A DNA stretch of 64,000 nucleotides from Lentzea fradiae (lineage in GTDB: Bacteria > Actinomycetota > Actinomycetes > Mycobacteriales > Pseudonocardiaceae): assembly GCF_900100955.1 (NCBI RefSeq), contig NZ_FNCC01000001.1:496001-560000 (forward strand). The letters are read 5' to 3'. The position numbers and the translations under genes were made by a program. The notes beneath the pieces were generated by a model. It made no database searches. It worked only from the letters and a program-made list of their open reading frames with translations, and was not told the origin of the DNA. Each line of letters begins with the position of its first letter. Position 1 is the stretch's first letter. Positions 1-8,143 of this stretch are shown piece by piece.

Positions 1-654
1 ATGGCGATGCAGGGCAGGGTCATCGGCTGGGTGGCCGACCACCGCCGGCACCACGCCTACGCCGACCGGGAGGGCGACCCGCACTCGCCGTGGCTGTTCG
101 GCACGTCCGTCGGCGCGCTCGCCAAGGGGTTCTGGCACGCCCACATGGGCTGGATGTTCCGCCGCGAGCTGACCAACGCGGCCCGCTTCGCCCCCGACCT
201 GCTGGCCGACCCGGACGTGCGGCGGGTCCACCGCTGGTTCCCGGCGCTGACGGTGGCGACCCTGGTGGCTCCCGCGGTCCTCGGCGGCCTGATCAGCTGG
301 AGCTGGTGGGGCGCGGTGACGGGGTTCTTCTGGGCGGGCCTCGTCCGGGTCGCGGCGCTGCACCACGTGACGTGGTCGGTCAACTCGATCTGTCACATGG
401 TCGGTGATCGCCCGTTCGAGGCACGGGACAGGTCGGCGAACTTCTGGCCGCTGGCGATCCTGTCGATGGGCGAGTCGTGGCACAACTCCCACCACGCGGA
501 CCCGACGTGCGCGCGGCACGGTGTCCGGCGGGGTCAGATCGACGTCTCCGCGCGGCTGATCTGGTTCTTCGAGCGGTTCGGCTGGGCGACCGACGTGCGG
601 TGGCCCAGGCAGGAGCGCATGGCGCGCAAGCTCAGGGACACCGCTGCTTCGTGA
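1..654 (+). CDS. Fatty-acid desaturase (acyl-CoA delta-9 type), C-terminal part
   Basis: The gene is cut by the window start, so the ATG at base 1 is probably an internal methionine. It encodes the C-terminal 217 residues of a membrane di-iron desaturase that inserts a double bond into acyl chains. Two of the three family histidine boxes are visible: HRRHH near residues 14-18 and HNSHH near residues 161-165. The first box must lie upstream. Hydrophobic segments lie between them (about residues 80-120), as the family requires. Substrate and position specificity cannot be judged from this fragment. The reading frame is clean up to a TGA at 652-654. Confidence 0.9.
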   Translation: MAMQGRVIGWVADHRRHHAYADREGDPHSPWLFGTSVGALAKGFWHAHMGWMFRRELTNAARFAPDLLADPDVRRVHRWFPALTVATLVAPAVLGGLISWSWWGAVTGFFWAGLVRVAALHHVTWSVNSICHMVGDRPFEARDRSANFWPLAILSMGESWHNSHHADPTCARHGVRRGQIDVSARLIWFFERFGWATDVRWPRQERMARKLRDTAAS

Positions 655-667
655 CGCGGGCCGGTGC

Positions 668-880
668 TCAGCGCTCCGGGCGGGGGCGCTGAGCCGGCAC
701 GGGCTCCTGGAACAGGTTCGTCCAGGACGGCTGGTCCTGGTCGGGCGCGCCGGCCGTCGCCTTGGTGGTGTGGGTCTCTGGGTGGCTGAACAGGTCGTTC
801 GCCGAAGGAAGGGTCACAGGGTGCTTTCGGTTCGAGGGCAGGAGGCGCGAGACGCTGCCGTCCTGCACCCGACGGTACAC
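668..880 (-). CDS. Small uncharacterised ORF, about 70 aa
   Basis: A GTG-initiated reading frame (start VYRRVQDGSV, end VPAQRPRPER) ends at TGA 668-670. Its composition is not the Arg/Pro/Gly-rich pattern typical of antisense shadows here: it contains Asn, His, Thr, Phe and Trp (for example ANDLFSHPETHTT). No known domain is recognised. It lies 32 bases downstream of another small minus-strand ORF in a different frame. The two could be a short operon or one gene split by a frameshift. The ribosome binding site is weak, so the start is uncertain. Confidence 0.35.
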   Translation of the reverse strand: MYRRVQDGSVSRLLPSNRKHPVTLPSANDLFSHPETHTTKATAGAPDQDQPSWTNLFQEPVPAQRPRPER

Positions 881-912
881 CTCTTCGCGGCCGGGAGAGT
901 GCGAACGGGACG

Positions 913-1143
913 TCAGCGGTTCGACGAGGGGAAGCGCCCGCCCTCGCTGCCGAGCGCGACGAGGTCGGTGTACTGGTCCTGCCAGGAGCGTTCGGTCGCG
1001 AGCAGGTCGGCGAGCCGCTGCACCCAGGTCGCGTCGACGGGTGGAGTGGCACCCTCCGCGAGATGACGTGCCGTCTCCTCGCGGGCCTTGAGCCACTCGG
1101 ACAGCGTCGGCTGGAGGGACGGGCCGCCTTGTGCGTCGGTCAT
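913..1143 (-). CDS. Small hypothetical protein, 76 aa
   Basis: The ATG-initiated ORF reads MTDAQGGPSLQPTLSEWLKA at its start and ends GGRFPSSNR. The middle (about residues 13-60) looks helical and charged, with AREETARHLAEG and QRLADLLATERSWQDQYTDL. This is plausible for a small soluble actinobacterial protein. No family is recognised. A second minus-strand small ORF follows in another frame. Upstream (1144-1250) there is room for a promoter, but no clear elements are seen. Confidence 0.5.
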   Translation of the reverse strand: MTDAQGGPSLQPTLSEWLKAREETARHLAEGATPPVDATWVQRLADLLATERSWQDQYTDLVALGSEGGRFPSSNR

Positions 1144-1459
1144 CAGGCGACTTTACTGCGCCGCGCCCGCGCCGACCGGCCATCGCTTCAGCCGCGGACC
1201 CTTCAGCGGGGCGAACTCGCGTTCGGCGTCCGCCGCCCAGTCCGGCCGTAAGAGATCAGCCGGTCAACGCGGTGGTGCAGCCGCGCTTCGGCCCCACCGA
1301 GGATCGCGCTCGGGCCTGATGACACCAGGCCGGGTGGTCCCAGGTTCTGGGAAGTTCCTGTGAACCGGACGGCCGCGGCCGAGGCCGGTGGGGCCGGTTC
1401 CCGGAGATCTCCCAGGAACTCCCAGGGACCGGTCGGAACGGTCGTCCACGCTCCGCACC
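1144..1459. other. Intergenic region with a long imperfect inverted repeat
   Basis: This 316-base region lies between the minus-strand small ORF and the plus-strand ABC ATPase gene. TGGGAAGTTCCTG (1348-1360) pairs with CAGGAACTCCCA (1413-1424) with one bulge. The roughly 50 bases between them are GC-rich and self-complementary. This could be an upstream terminator or a structured 5' leader of the ABC genes. No gene was found here. Confidence 0.4.
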
Positions 1460-2374
1460 ATGACCAGGATCGAAGTACGGGGCCTCACCAAGCGGTACGG
1501 CCACGACACCGCGGTGGACGACCTGTCGTTCACCGTCGAGGCGGGCCAGGTGACCGGCTTCCTCGGCCCGAACGGTGCGGGCAAGTCCACCACGATGAAG
1601 ATGGTGCTCGGCCTGGCCGCGCCGACCAGCGGGTCCGTCACGATCGGCGGACGCCGCTACCGCGACCTGCCGGTGCCGCTGACCGAGGTGGGCGCGCTGC
1701 TCGACGCCGGGGCCGTGCACCCCGGGCGCAGGGCGTGCGACCACCTGCTGGCGCTCGCCGCCGGTGCCGGGCTGCCCCGCCGCCGGGTGGGCGAGGTGCT
1801 CGCCAGGACGGGCCTGGAACCGGTGGCGCGCAGGCGGGCCGGGGAGTTCTCGCTCGGCATGCGGCAGCGGCTCGGCATCGCGGGCGCGCTGCTCGGCGAC
1901 CCGCGGGTGCTGATGTTCGACGAGCCGGTGAACGGGCTCGACCCCGAGGGCATCCGCTGGATCCGCGGCCTGATGCGCTCGCTGGCCGCGGAGGGACGCG
2001 CCGTGCTGGTCTCCAGCCACCTCATGAACGAGATGGCGCAGACGGCCGACCACCTGGTGGTGATCGGCAGGGGCAGGCTCATCGCCGACACGAGCGTGAC
2101 CGAGTTCCTGAACGGCCGCGGTGAGGGCGCGGTGCTCGTGCGGGCGGAGGACCCCGCGGCGTTCGCGCTCCGGCTGACCGCGGCCGGAGCCGTCGTGCGG
2201 GAGGGCACCGGCTCGGCGGTGGTGGTCTCGGGCCTCACGGCCGAGGAGATCGGCAGGCTCGCCGCCTGCCACGGCGCGGTGCTGAGCGAGCTCACCCCGC
2301 AGCGGCCGTCGCTGGAGGACGCCTTCATGGAGCTGACCGGGGACAGCGTCGAGTTCCAGGGGGTGAGCGCGTGA
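1460..2374 (+). CDS. ABC transporter ATP-binding protein (exporter type)
   Basis: A 304-residue cytoplasmic ATPase that should drive the membrane protein encoded next. Walker A is GPNGAGKST at residues 36-44. The signature is LGMRQR in the SLGMRQRLGIAGALL stretch, and Walker B is VLMFDEPVNGLD. The roughly 90-residue tail after the ATPase core is typical of DrrA/CcmA-type exporter ATPases. The ATG at 1460 is chosen because MTRIEVRGLTKRYG matches the usual family N-terminus; an in-frame ATG lies further upstream at 1388. No strong Shine-Dalgarno sequence is visible. The stop overlaps the permease start by 4 bases (GTGA), so the two are translationally coupled. The substrate is unknown. Confidence 0.9.
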   Translation: MTRIEVRGLTKRYGHDTAVDDLSFTVEAGQVTGFLGPNGAGKSTTMKMVLGLAAPTSGSVTIGGRRYRDLPVPLTEVGALLDAGAVHPGRRACDHLLALAAGAGLPRRRVGEVLARTGLEPVARRRAGEFSLGMRQRLGIAGALLGDPRVLMFDEPVNGLDPEGIRWIRGLMRSLAAEGRAVLVSSHLMNEMAQTADHLVVIGRGRLIADTSVTEFLNGRGEGAVLVRAEDPAAFALRLTAAGAVVREGTGSAVVVSGLTAEEIGRLAACHGAVLSELTPQRPSLEDAFMELTGDSVEFQGVSA

Positions 2375-3141
2375 TCGCCCGCACGGTGCGCTCGGAGTGG
2401 GTCAAGCTGCGCAGCCTGCGCTCGACCTGGTACACCCTCGCCTGCCTCTTCGGGACCGGCGTGGGCATCACGTCGCTCGCGACCGGACAGGTGGCAGGGC
2501 AGTACGGGGACCTGTCGGAAGCCGAACGGCTGGCGTGGGACCCGACCGCCCGCGGCCTGATCGTCTACATCGTCGCGCAACTCGTCTTCGGCGTGCTCGG
2601 CACGCTGGTCGTCACCTCGGAGTTCGCGACAGGGCTGGTGCAGAGCTCGCTCGCGGTGACCCCGCACCGGACGCGGCTGCTCGCCGCCAAGGTCGTGGTG
2701 GCGGCCGTCGTCGCCGTGGTGGCGGGCCAGGTGCTGATGTTCGTGAGCTTCCTCGTCGGCCAGGCGCTGATCGCCGGTCAGGGCGTGCCGTCCGCGCGGC
2801 TGGGCGACCCCGGCGTGCTCTCCGCCGTCATGGGCGGCGGGCTCTACCTCGCGGCGATCGCCCTGCTCGCGATCGGGCTGGGAACGCTGATGCGCGCGAC
2901 CGCCGGTGCGCTCACCACGCTGGTGGGCATCGTGTTCCTGGTACCGGGGATGGCGGGCCTGTTCCCCGCGTGGTTCCAGGGCCTGCTGGACTTCTGGCCG
3001 TCGCAGGGCGGCGCCGCGATCTTCGCGACGGTGCCGGACCCCGCCCACCCGCACCCCTGGCTGAACCTGGGCGGGATGTGCCTGGGGATCGCGGCCGTGC
3101 TGGTCGCCGCGTTCGTCGTCTTCGAGCGGCGGGACGTGTGA
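2371..3141 (+). CDS. ABC transporter membrane protein
   Basis: This 256-residue integral membrane protein pairs with the preceding ATPase, and its GTG start overlaps that gene's stop. About six hydrophobic segments are visible, including [39 protein letters not shown] and LAAIALLAIGLGTLM. The order matches ABC-2-type permeases, in which one long loop follows the first helix. The N-terminal SEWVKLRSLRSTWY is typical of actinobacterial ABC-2 permeases. A two-component system follows in the same direction and may control the pair, as in many antibiotic or lipid export modules. The substrate cannot be inferred. Confidence 0.85.
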   Translation: MIARTVRSEWVKLRSLRSTWYTLACLFGTGVGITSLATGQVAGQYGDLSEAERLAWDPTARGLIVYIVAQLVFGVLGTLVVTSEFATGLVQSSLAVTPHRTRLLAAKVVVAAVVAVVAGQVLMFVSFLVGQALIAGQGVPSARLGDPGVLSAVMGGGLYLAAIALLAIGLGTLMRATAGALTTLVGIVFLVPGMAGLFPAWFQGLLDFWPSQGGAAIFATVPDPAHPHPWLNLGGMCLGIAAVLVAAFVVFERRDV

Positions 3142-3181
3142 CGAACGTGCCGCGTGAATGCTTGTCGTGTGCTGGTCCATT

Positions 3182-3234
3182 GTGGACGTTTGTCGGACCG
3201 GCTGCGCCGTGCGTGCTCGGGGCGTGGACGTTTG
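3182..3234 (+). promoter_or_regulatory. 11-bp direct repeat upstream of the response regulator
   Basis: GTGGACGTTTG occurs at 3182-3192 and again at 3224-3234, 42 bases apart, which is about four helical turns. OmpR-family regulators usually bind direct repeats on one face of the helix. This could be an autoregulatory site for the regulator encoded at 3335. It lies in the 193-base gap between the ABC permease and the response regulator. Confidence 0.35.
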
Positions 3235-3334
3235 CGGGGCCTGCTGGTGCGGGTGGGGTGCTGGGGTTCGTGGCTGGAACGGCCGCGTTGCGGCTGGGTT
3301 CCGTATCGTCGGTCGGGTGGGAGAGCCGGGTGCG

Positions 3335-4030
3335 ATGACGACGCTGCTCGTGGTGGACGACGAGGACACGGTGCGGGAGCTGCTGGCCGCGACACTGCGC
3401 TTCGCCGGGTTCCGGGTGACGGCCGCCGCCACCGGAGCCGAGGCGGTCGCGGCGGCCGTCGAGGAGCCTCCGGACCTCGTACTGCTCGACGTGATGCTGC
3501 CGGACGTGGACGGGTTCGAGGTGGTGCGGCGGTTGCGCGCGCAGCGGGCGGAGGGACGCCGCGGGCCGGTGCCCGTCCTGTTCCTCACGGCCAGGGACGG
3601 CAAGGCGGACAAGGTCACCGGCCTGTCGCTGGGCGCCGACGACTACGTGACCAAGCCGTTCGACCTGGAGGAGCTGATCGCGCGGATCCGGGCGATCCTG
3701 CGCCGCACCTCCGGCCACCGCGACGACGACGTGCTGACGGCGGGAGCGCTCTCGCTCGACCCGCAGGGGCACCGGGTGACCAGGGACGGGGAGCCCGTCC
3801 GCCTGTCTCCCACGGAGTTCCGGCTGCTGCGTTACCTGATGGAGAACGCGGGCAGGGTGGTGTCGAAGGCGCAGATCCTCGACCGGGTGTGGCGCTACGA
3901 CTTCGGCGGCGACGCAGGCATCGTCGACACCTACATCTCCTACCTGCGGCGCAAGCTCGACGTGGGCGAACCGAAGCTGATCCACACCGTGCACGGCGTC
4001 GGCTACGTGCTGCGGGACCCGGCCCGATGA
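3335..4030 (+). CDS. OmpR/PhoB-family response regulator
   Basis: A 231-residue two-component regulator. The receiver domain (about residues 3-118) has the acidic pair DDE at 8-10, phospho-acceptor Asp52 in LLDVMLPDVDG, and the conserved Lys107 in YVTKPFD. A C-terminal winged helix follows, with SPTEFRLLRYLMENAGRVVS and the TYISYLRRKLD recognition segment. The ATG at 3335 is preferred because it begins directly with the receiver fold (MTTLLVVDDE); the open frame extends upstream without family similarity. The gene overlaps the histidine kinase by four bases (ATGA), so the two are a cognate pair. The targets may include the adjacent ABC genes. Confidence 0.95.
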   Translation: MTTLLVVDDEDTVRELLAATLRFAGFRVTAAATGAEAVAAAVEEPPDLVLLDVMLPDVDGFEVVRRLRAQRAEGRRGPVPVLFLTARDGKADKVTGLSLGADDYVTKPFDLEELIARIRAILRRTSGHRDDDVLTAGALSLDPQGHRVTRDGEPVRLSPTEFRLLRYLMENAGRVVSKAQILDRVWRYDFGGDAGIVDTYISYLRRKLDVGEPKLIHTVHGVGYVLRDPAR

Positions 4031-5484
4031 GCCGGTTGTCGTTGCGCACCAGGCTGTTGCTGCTCACCGCGACCCTGCTGCTCGCCGGGCTCGGCCTGGC
4101 CGGCGCGGTCGTGTCCGACCAGCTGGAGCGCTACCAGCTCGGCAGGATCGACGCGCAGCTGCGGTCACTCGGCGAGATCCTCTCCCGGATGCCCGCGAAC
4201 GGCCCGCTGGCCGTCGGCGACACCGCGCCCCGGCTCGACCTCCTGGACCCGGCGCTGAGCGTGATCGGCGCGCCGTACCTCGCCTACCTGGACACGAACG
4301 GCGAACTGGTGCGCGGCCTGCACTCCGGCAGGCAGGACGGCGCGGGCCTGCCCACCGCCACCGACCTGCGCACCGTGCCCGTCGGCGGCGCCTCCGCCGT
4401 CCTGCCCGCCGCGGACGGCTCTGGCCGCTGGCGCGCGACAGCGCGGTCCGCCACCGGCTGGGAGGGGACGGTCGTCGTCGCGGCGTCACTGGCCGAGGCC
4501 GACGCCACCACCGCCCGGCTGCGGTCGGCGTCGCTGGTGAGCGGTGCCGTGCTGCTCCTGCTGCTGACGGCGGCCGGCTGGTTCGCCCTCGGCAGGGGCC
4601 TGCGCCCGTTGCGCCGCATCGAACAGACCGCCGCTGCCATCGCCGACGGCGACCTGACGAGCCGAGTTCCCGTCCTCGCCGCGCCGGCCACCGAGGTCGG
4701 ACGCCTGGCGGCGTCGCTCAACACCATGCTCGGCCAGCTCGAACAGGCGTTCGCCGACCGCACCGCGTCCGAGACGCGCATGCGCACGTTCCTCTCCGAC
4801 GTGAGCCACGAGCTGCGCACGCCGTTGTTCGGTATCAAGGGCTCGACCGACCTGTACCGGATGGGCGCGATGCCCGACCGGGCCGACGTGGACGAGGCCA
4901 TGTTCCGCATCGGTCGCGAGGCCACCCGCCTCACCGGCCTCACCGAGGACCTGCTGCTGCTCGCCAAGCTGGACGAGGCCCCCGCCACCCAGCTCGACCG
5001 CGAGCCCACGGACCTGCGCACCCTCGCCAACGACGCCCGGCACGACCTGCTGGCGCTGGACCCGTCCCGCCCGGTGGAGCTGACCGGCCCCGGCGGCAGC
5101 GGCCCACCCGGCCCGGCCCCCGTGCACGCCGACGAGGACGCCCTGCGCCAGGTCGTCACCAACCTGATCGGCAACGCCGCCACCTACACCCCGCCGGGCA
5201 CCCCGGTCCGCGTCGGCGTGGGTACCACCGGCGGCAGGGCCGTGCTGGAGGTGGCCGACCGCGGTCCCGGCCTGGCCGCGCACCAGGCGGCCCGCGTGTT
5301 CGACCGCTTCTACCGGGCCGACCACTCCCGCCACCGCTCCGGCGGCACCAACGCGGGGCTGGGACTGGCGATCGCCCGCGCCATCGGCCGTGCGCACGAC
5401 GGTGACGTGGAGCTGGAGACGGAGCTGGGGAAGGGGGCCTGCTTCCGGCTGGTCCTGCCGGTGCTCGACCGCGGCGCCCCGTGA
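4027..5484 (+). CDS. Sensor histidine kinase
   Basis: A 485-residue membrane kinase, the partner of the preceding regulator. The first transmembrane segment spans about residues 10-29, and an extracytoplasmic sensor region of about 135 residues follows. The second transmembrane segment lies near 169-188, then a HAMP linker. The HisKA helix has His261 in DVSHELRTP. The ATPase domain has an N-box (NLIGNAATYTPPG), G1 box (DRGPGL) and G2 box (GLGLAIARAIG). The HisKA sequence reads HELRTPLFGIKGS, the classic EnvZ/PrrB-like type. The sensed signal is unknown, because the periplasmic part matches no recognised domain. Confidence 0.93.
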   Translation: MSRLSLRTRLLLLTATLLLAGLGLAGAVVSDQLERYQLGRIDAQLRSLGEILSRMPANGPLAVGDTAPRLDLLDPALSVIGAPYLAYLDTNGELVRGLHSGRQDGAGLPTATDLRTVPVGGASAVLPAADGSGRWRATARSATGWEGTVVVAASLAEADATTARLRSASLVSGAVLLLLLTAAGWFALGRGLRPLRRIEQTAAAIADGDLTSRVPVLAAPATEVGRLAASLNTMLGQLEQAFADRTASETRMRTFLSDVSHELRTPLFGIKGSTDLYRMGAMPDRADVDEAMFRIGREATRLTGLTEDLLLLAKLDEAPATQLDREPTDLRTLANDARHDLLALDPSRPVELTGPGGSGPPGPAPVHADEDALRQVVTNLIGNAATYTPPGTPVRVGVGTTGGRAVLEVADRGPGLAAHQAARVFDRFYRADHSRHRSGGTNAGLGLAIARAIGRAHDGDVELETELGKGACFRLVLPVLDRGAP

Positions 5485-5485
5485 G

Positions 5486-5998
5486 TCACAGCATCTCGGT
5501 GCGGTAGGCCGGAGCCAGTGCGGACGCCCGTTCCCGCCGCTCCGCCACCTCGTCGTCGGAAAGCCGCGGGGGAGGCGAGTCCTGGCTGTCCACCTCGTCC
5601 CCGACGCGGCGGAAGAACTCGTCCTGCCCGGCGGGGGTGCACATGCAGAGCATGCGGGCGGGGGCGCCGGAGACGTTGCGGAACCGGTGCGGGGCGTTGG
5701 CGGGGATGTTGACCGTGGTGCCTGCCTTCGCGACGTGCTTCTCGTCGCGGAAGGTGAACTCGATCTCGCCCTCCAGGACGGTGAACATCTCCTCGAAGTC
5801 GTGCCGGTGCGGGGGAGGGCCGCCGCCGTCGGGCACGTGCATGTCGATCAGGCAGTAGCGCCCCTCGGTCTGCTCGCCGGTGACGAGCATCGCGTAGGTG
5901 TTGCCGGCGACGGAGAGGTAGGTGGTGCCGGGGTCGTCGGGACTGGCGACCGTCAGCGACCGGCTGAGGTCGTCGTCCGGGATGGTGCGGGTCGTCAT
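5486..5998 (-). CDS. Cupin-domain protein
   Basis: A 170-residue single-domain cupin. Motif 1 (PPPHRHDFEE) supplies His64, His66 and Glu70, and motif 2 supplies His104 in NAPHRFRN. These are the usual metal ligands of a beta-barrel cupin. The alpha-helical C-terminal 45 residues are charged. A good ribosome binding site (AAGGAGG) lies 7 bases before the ATG. The gene is divergent from the isochorismatase-family gene, and both probably share the palindrome at 6066-6089. Family members are dioxygenases, isomerases or small-molecule binding proteins; the activity here cannot be named. Confidence 0.85.
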   Translation of the reverse strand: MTTRTIPDDDLSRSLTVASPDDPGTTYLSVAGNTYAMLVTGEQTEGRYCLIDMHVPDGGGPPPHRHDFEEMFTVLEGEIEFTFRDEKHVAKAGTTVNIPANAPHRFRNVSGAPARMLCMCTPAGQDEFFRRVGDEVDSQDSPPPRLSDDEVAERRERASALAPAYRTEML

Positions 5999-6065
5999 TC
6001 CGGGTTCCTCCTTCGGTTCTCCCGTGGGGTTGCCGACGTGCGGGGTGCTTAAACGGACGATATTC

Positions 6066-6089
6066 TCCGGTATGTAACCCGCTACCGGA
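6066..6089. promoter_or_regulatory. Palindromic operator between cupin and hydrolase operon
   Basis: TCCGGTA (6066-6072) and TACCGGA (6083-6089) form a perfect 7-bp inverted repeat around a 10-base spacer. The right arm abuts and partly overlaps the GGAAGGAG ribosome binding site of the gene at 6100. A repressor bound here could block both divergent genes. The TetR-type regulator at 7558, at the end of the same plus-strand cluster, is the natural candidate. Confidence 0.5.
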
Positions 6090-6099
6090 AGGAGTCGTG

Positions 6100-6690
6100 A
6101 TGGCGCTCGACCTGTTCACTCCCGAGGACACCGCGGTGCTGCTGATCGACCACCAGGTCGGCACGATGAGCTGGATCCGCTCGGCGCCGGTCGACGAGGT
6201 GAAGGCGAACGCCGTGGCGCTGGCCGCGGCCGCCACCGCGCTGGGCCTGCCGCTGGTGCTCACCACGTCGCTGGAGGAGGAGCGGCAGGGGCCGCTGATC
6301 ACCGAACTGCGTGATGCCGCACCGGATGCGCACGAAGCGCGCGTCCGGCGGTCCGGCATGGTGAACGCGATGGAGGACCCGGACTTCGCCGCCGCGGTGA
6401 CGGCCACCGGGCGGCCGAACCTGGTGATCGCCGGGGTGACGAACGACGTCTGCACCGTCTACCCCACGTTGAGCGCGTTGCGCGTGGGGTATCGCGTGCA
6501 GGTCGTGGCGGATGCCGGCGGGTCGATGAGCAAGGCGGCCGACGACATCGCTGTCGAACGCATGAGGCTCGCGGGCGCCGGTATCGCGTCCACCAACATG
6601 GTGTTGACGGAGCTGGCCCGTGACTGGAGCTCCGCGGCCGGGCAGAGCCTGCTCCCGGTCGTCGGCAGCCTGATCCCGCAGGCCGGCTGA
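6100..6690 (+). CDS. Isochorismatase-family (YcaC-like) hydrolase
   Basis: A 196-residue cysteine hydrolase. Asp17 (LLIDHQVG), a basic residue at Arg84, and Cys118 in GVTNDVCTVYP match the catalytic arrangement of the YcaC-like branch, as does the VNAMEDPDF segment. The ATG at 6100 is chosen over the in-frame GTG at 6097 because GGAAGGAG at 6087-6094 leaves a 5-base spacing. The stop shares one base with the next ATG, giving translational coupling to an alpha/beta hydrolase. YcaC-type proteins act on unknown amide or carbamate-like substrates. Confidence 0.88.
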   Translation: MALDLFTPEDTAVLLIDHQVGTMSWIRSAPVDEVKANAVALAAAATALGLPLVLTTSLEEERQGPLITELRDAAPDAHEARVRRSGMVNAMEDPDFAAAVTATGRPNLVIAGVTNDVCTVYPTLSALRVGYRVQVVADAGGSMSKAADDIAVERMRLAGAGIASTNMVLTELARDWSSAAGQSLLPVVGSLIPQAG

Positions 6691-7535
6691 TGGAGCTGAC
6701 GCGATCGGCGATCGCCGTCAACGGCACGGAGATCAGTGTTCTGCACGGTGGCCGGGGCGAGCCCTTGGTCTTGCTGCACGGCTGGCCGCAGACGGGTGAC
6801 TGCTGGCTGCCTGTCCTGCCCGCGCTGGCCGGGTACACGGTGGTCGTCCCCGACCTGCGCGGTGTGGGGCGGTCCGCGGTGAGCGACGGCGGTTTCGAGA
6901 AGGACCGGCAGGTCGATGACGTCCGCAAAGTGTTGCGTGCCCTCGGTCTCGGGCCCGCCGCGCACATTGTGGGGCACGACATCGGCGGTATGGTCGCGTT
7001 TTCGTGGGCGCGGCTGCACCCCGATGAGGTCCTCGGCTTGGCGTTGCTGGAACTTGCCGTGCCTGGCCTCGGTCTTGAAGGTGCGATGGACGTTGCCCGT
7101 GGCGGCCGGTGGCACTTCGGCTTCTTCATGGCACCGGAGGTGCCCGAGTTGCTGATCGACGGCCACGAGGACGAGTTCTTCGCGCTCTGGTTCGCGCAGC
7201 TGGCCGGAAAACCTCTGCCAGCAGAGGAAATCAGCCGTTATGCGGAGGCGTATCGCGGAAAACGGCGCCTGCGGTCCAGCTTCGGCCACTACCGCACACT
7301 CCTCGACGACGGCCGGGTGAACGCGGCCTGGGCCGCTGCGGGCAACCGGCTCGCCATGCCGGTGTTGGCGGTGGGCGGGGAGATGGCGGTCGGTGAGCGG
7401 CTCGCGGAGAGCCTGCGCCCCGTGGCGCCACACGTCGAGAGCGCGGTCATCGCTGGCAGTGGCCACTTCCTGGCGGAAGAACAGCCGGATGCGTTGGCGG
7501 AGCGCCTGCTCGCGTTCCTAGAATGCCGATCATGA
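6690..7535 (+). CDS. Alpha/beta hydrolase (epoxide-hydrolase-like)
   Basis: A 281-residue alpha/beta-fold enzyme. HGWPQ (30-34) is the oxyanion-hole motif typical of epoxide hydrolases. The nucleophile is an Asp, Asp97 in GHDIGG, rather than a Ser. This points to epoxide hydrolase or haloalkane dehalogenase chemistry. The catalytic His is in GSGHFLAEE near the C-terminus. The start codon overlaps the preceding stop by one base. It probably acts with the upstream YcaC-like hydrolase in breaking down one compound class. Confidence 0.87.
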   Translation: MELTRSAIAVNGTEISVLHGGRGEPLVLLHGWPQTGDCWLPVLPALAGYTVVVPDLRGVGRSAVSDGGFEKDRQVDDVRKVLRALGLGPAAHIVGHDIGGMVAFSWARLHPDEVLGLALLELAVPGLGLEGAMDVARGGRWHFGFFMAPEVPELLIDGHEDEFFALWFAQLAGKPLPAEEISRYAEAYRGKRRLRSSFGHYRTLLDDGRVNAAWAAAGNRLAMPVLAVGGEMAVGERLAESLRPVAPHVESAVIAGSGHFLAEEQPDALAERLLAFLECRS

Positions 7536-7557
7536 TGGCGTCCACGACAGGTGAACG

Positions 7558-8106
7558 GTGAGCAGGGCCCCGCGCAAGGACGGCATCGCCAACCGCGAGA
7601 AGATCCTCGTGGCGGCCCTGCGCACGCTGCAACGCGACGTGACGGCGCCGATGGCGGACGTCGCGCAGGAAGCCGGTGTGGGGCCGGGGACGCTGTACCG
7701 GCACTTCCGCGACCGGAACGCCTTGCTCGACGCGTTGCAGGTGCGGTCCATCAGCATGGTTCTGGTGCTGGTGGAGGAGGTTCTGGCGAGTGAACCGTCC
7801 GGTGTGGACGCCGTGCGCGAGTTCCTGGAGCGGACGGTCGCGCACGGCTCCGAGCTCTTCCTGCCCTATCACGGCGCTCCGCGGACGACCGACGCCGAGT
7901 ACCTGGTTCTCGAACGGAAGGTCTGGGACGGGGTGGGGGAGATGGTCTCGCGCGGTGTCGCGGACGGGACGCTGCGGGCGGACCTGACCGCGCACGATGT
8001 GATCATCTTCGGGTCGCTGGTGGCCGTCCCGATTCCCGGGGTGGACGACTGGTCCCTGGTGGCGGGACGGCAGATCGACCTCTTCCTCGCCGCGATCACC
8101 CGCTGA
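7558..8106 (+). CDS. TetR-family transcriptional regulator
   Basis: A 182-residue regulator with a GTG start. The N-terminal helix-turn-helix is clear: MADVAQEAGVGPGTLYRHFRD (about 32-52) carries the family recognition helix GTLYRHF. The C-terminal ligand-binding half is helical. It sits 22 bases after the alpha/beta hydrolase in the same direction, so it is probably in that operon. It may control the palindrome at 6066-6089. Its 3' end shares an 11-bp hairpin with the convergent gene. Confidence 0.9.
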   Translation: MSRAPRKDGIANREKILVAALRTLQRDVTAPMADVAQEAGVGPGTLYRHFRDRNALLDALQVRSISMVLVLVEEVLASEPSGVDAVREFLERTVAHGSELFLPYHGAPRTTDAEYLVLERKVWDGVGEMVSRGVADGTLRADLTAHDVIIFGSLVAVPIPGVDDWSLVAGRQIDLFLAAITR

Positions 8107-8109
8107 CCG

Positions 8110-8143
8110 CCAGGGCCGTCACGCCGTCGCGAGACGGCCCTGG
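8110..8143. terminator. Bidirectional hairpin terminator overlapping a CDS end
   Basis: An 11-bp perfect stem (8110-8120 with 8133-8143, arm CCAGGGCCGTC) starts 3 bases after the TetR stop. It runs through the last codons of the convergent hydrolase. There is no clear U-tract, which is usual in GC-rich actinomycetes. Confidence 0.55.

Noticed and set aside
1657..3618. A 653-codon minus-strand frame
   Set aside because: It is antisense to the ABC transporter and response regulator genes, with low-complexity Ser/Arg sequence.
3154..4026. Extension of the histidine kinase frame upstream over the response regulator
   Set aside because: The real kinase starts at 4027 with an ATGA overlap; the upstream part is a shadow of the response regulator.
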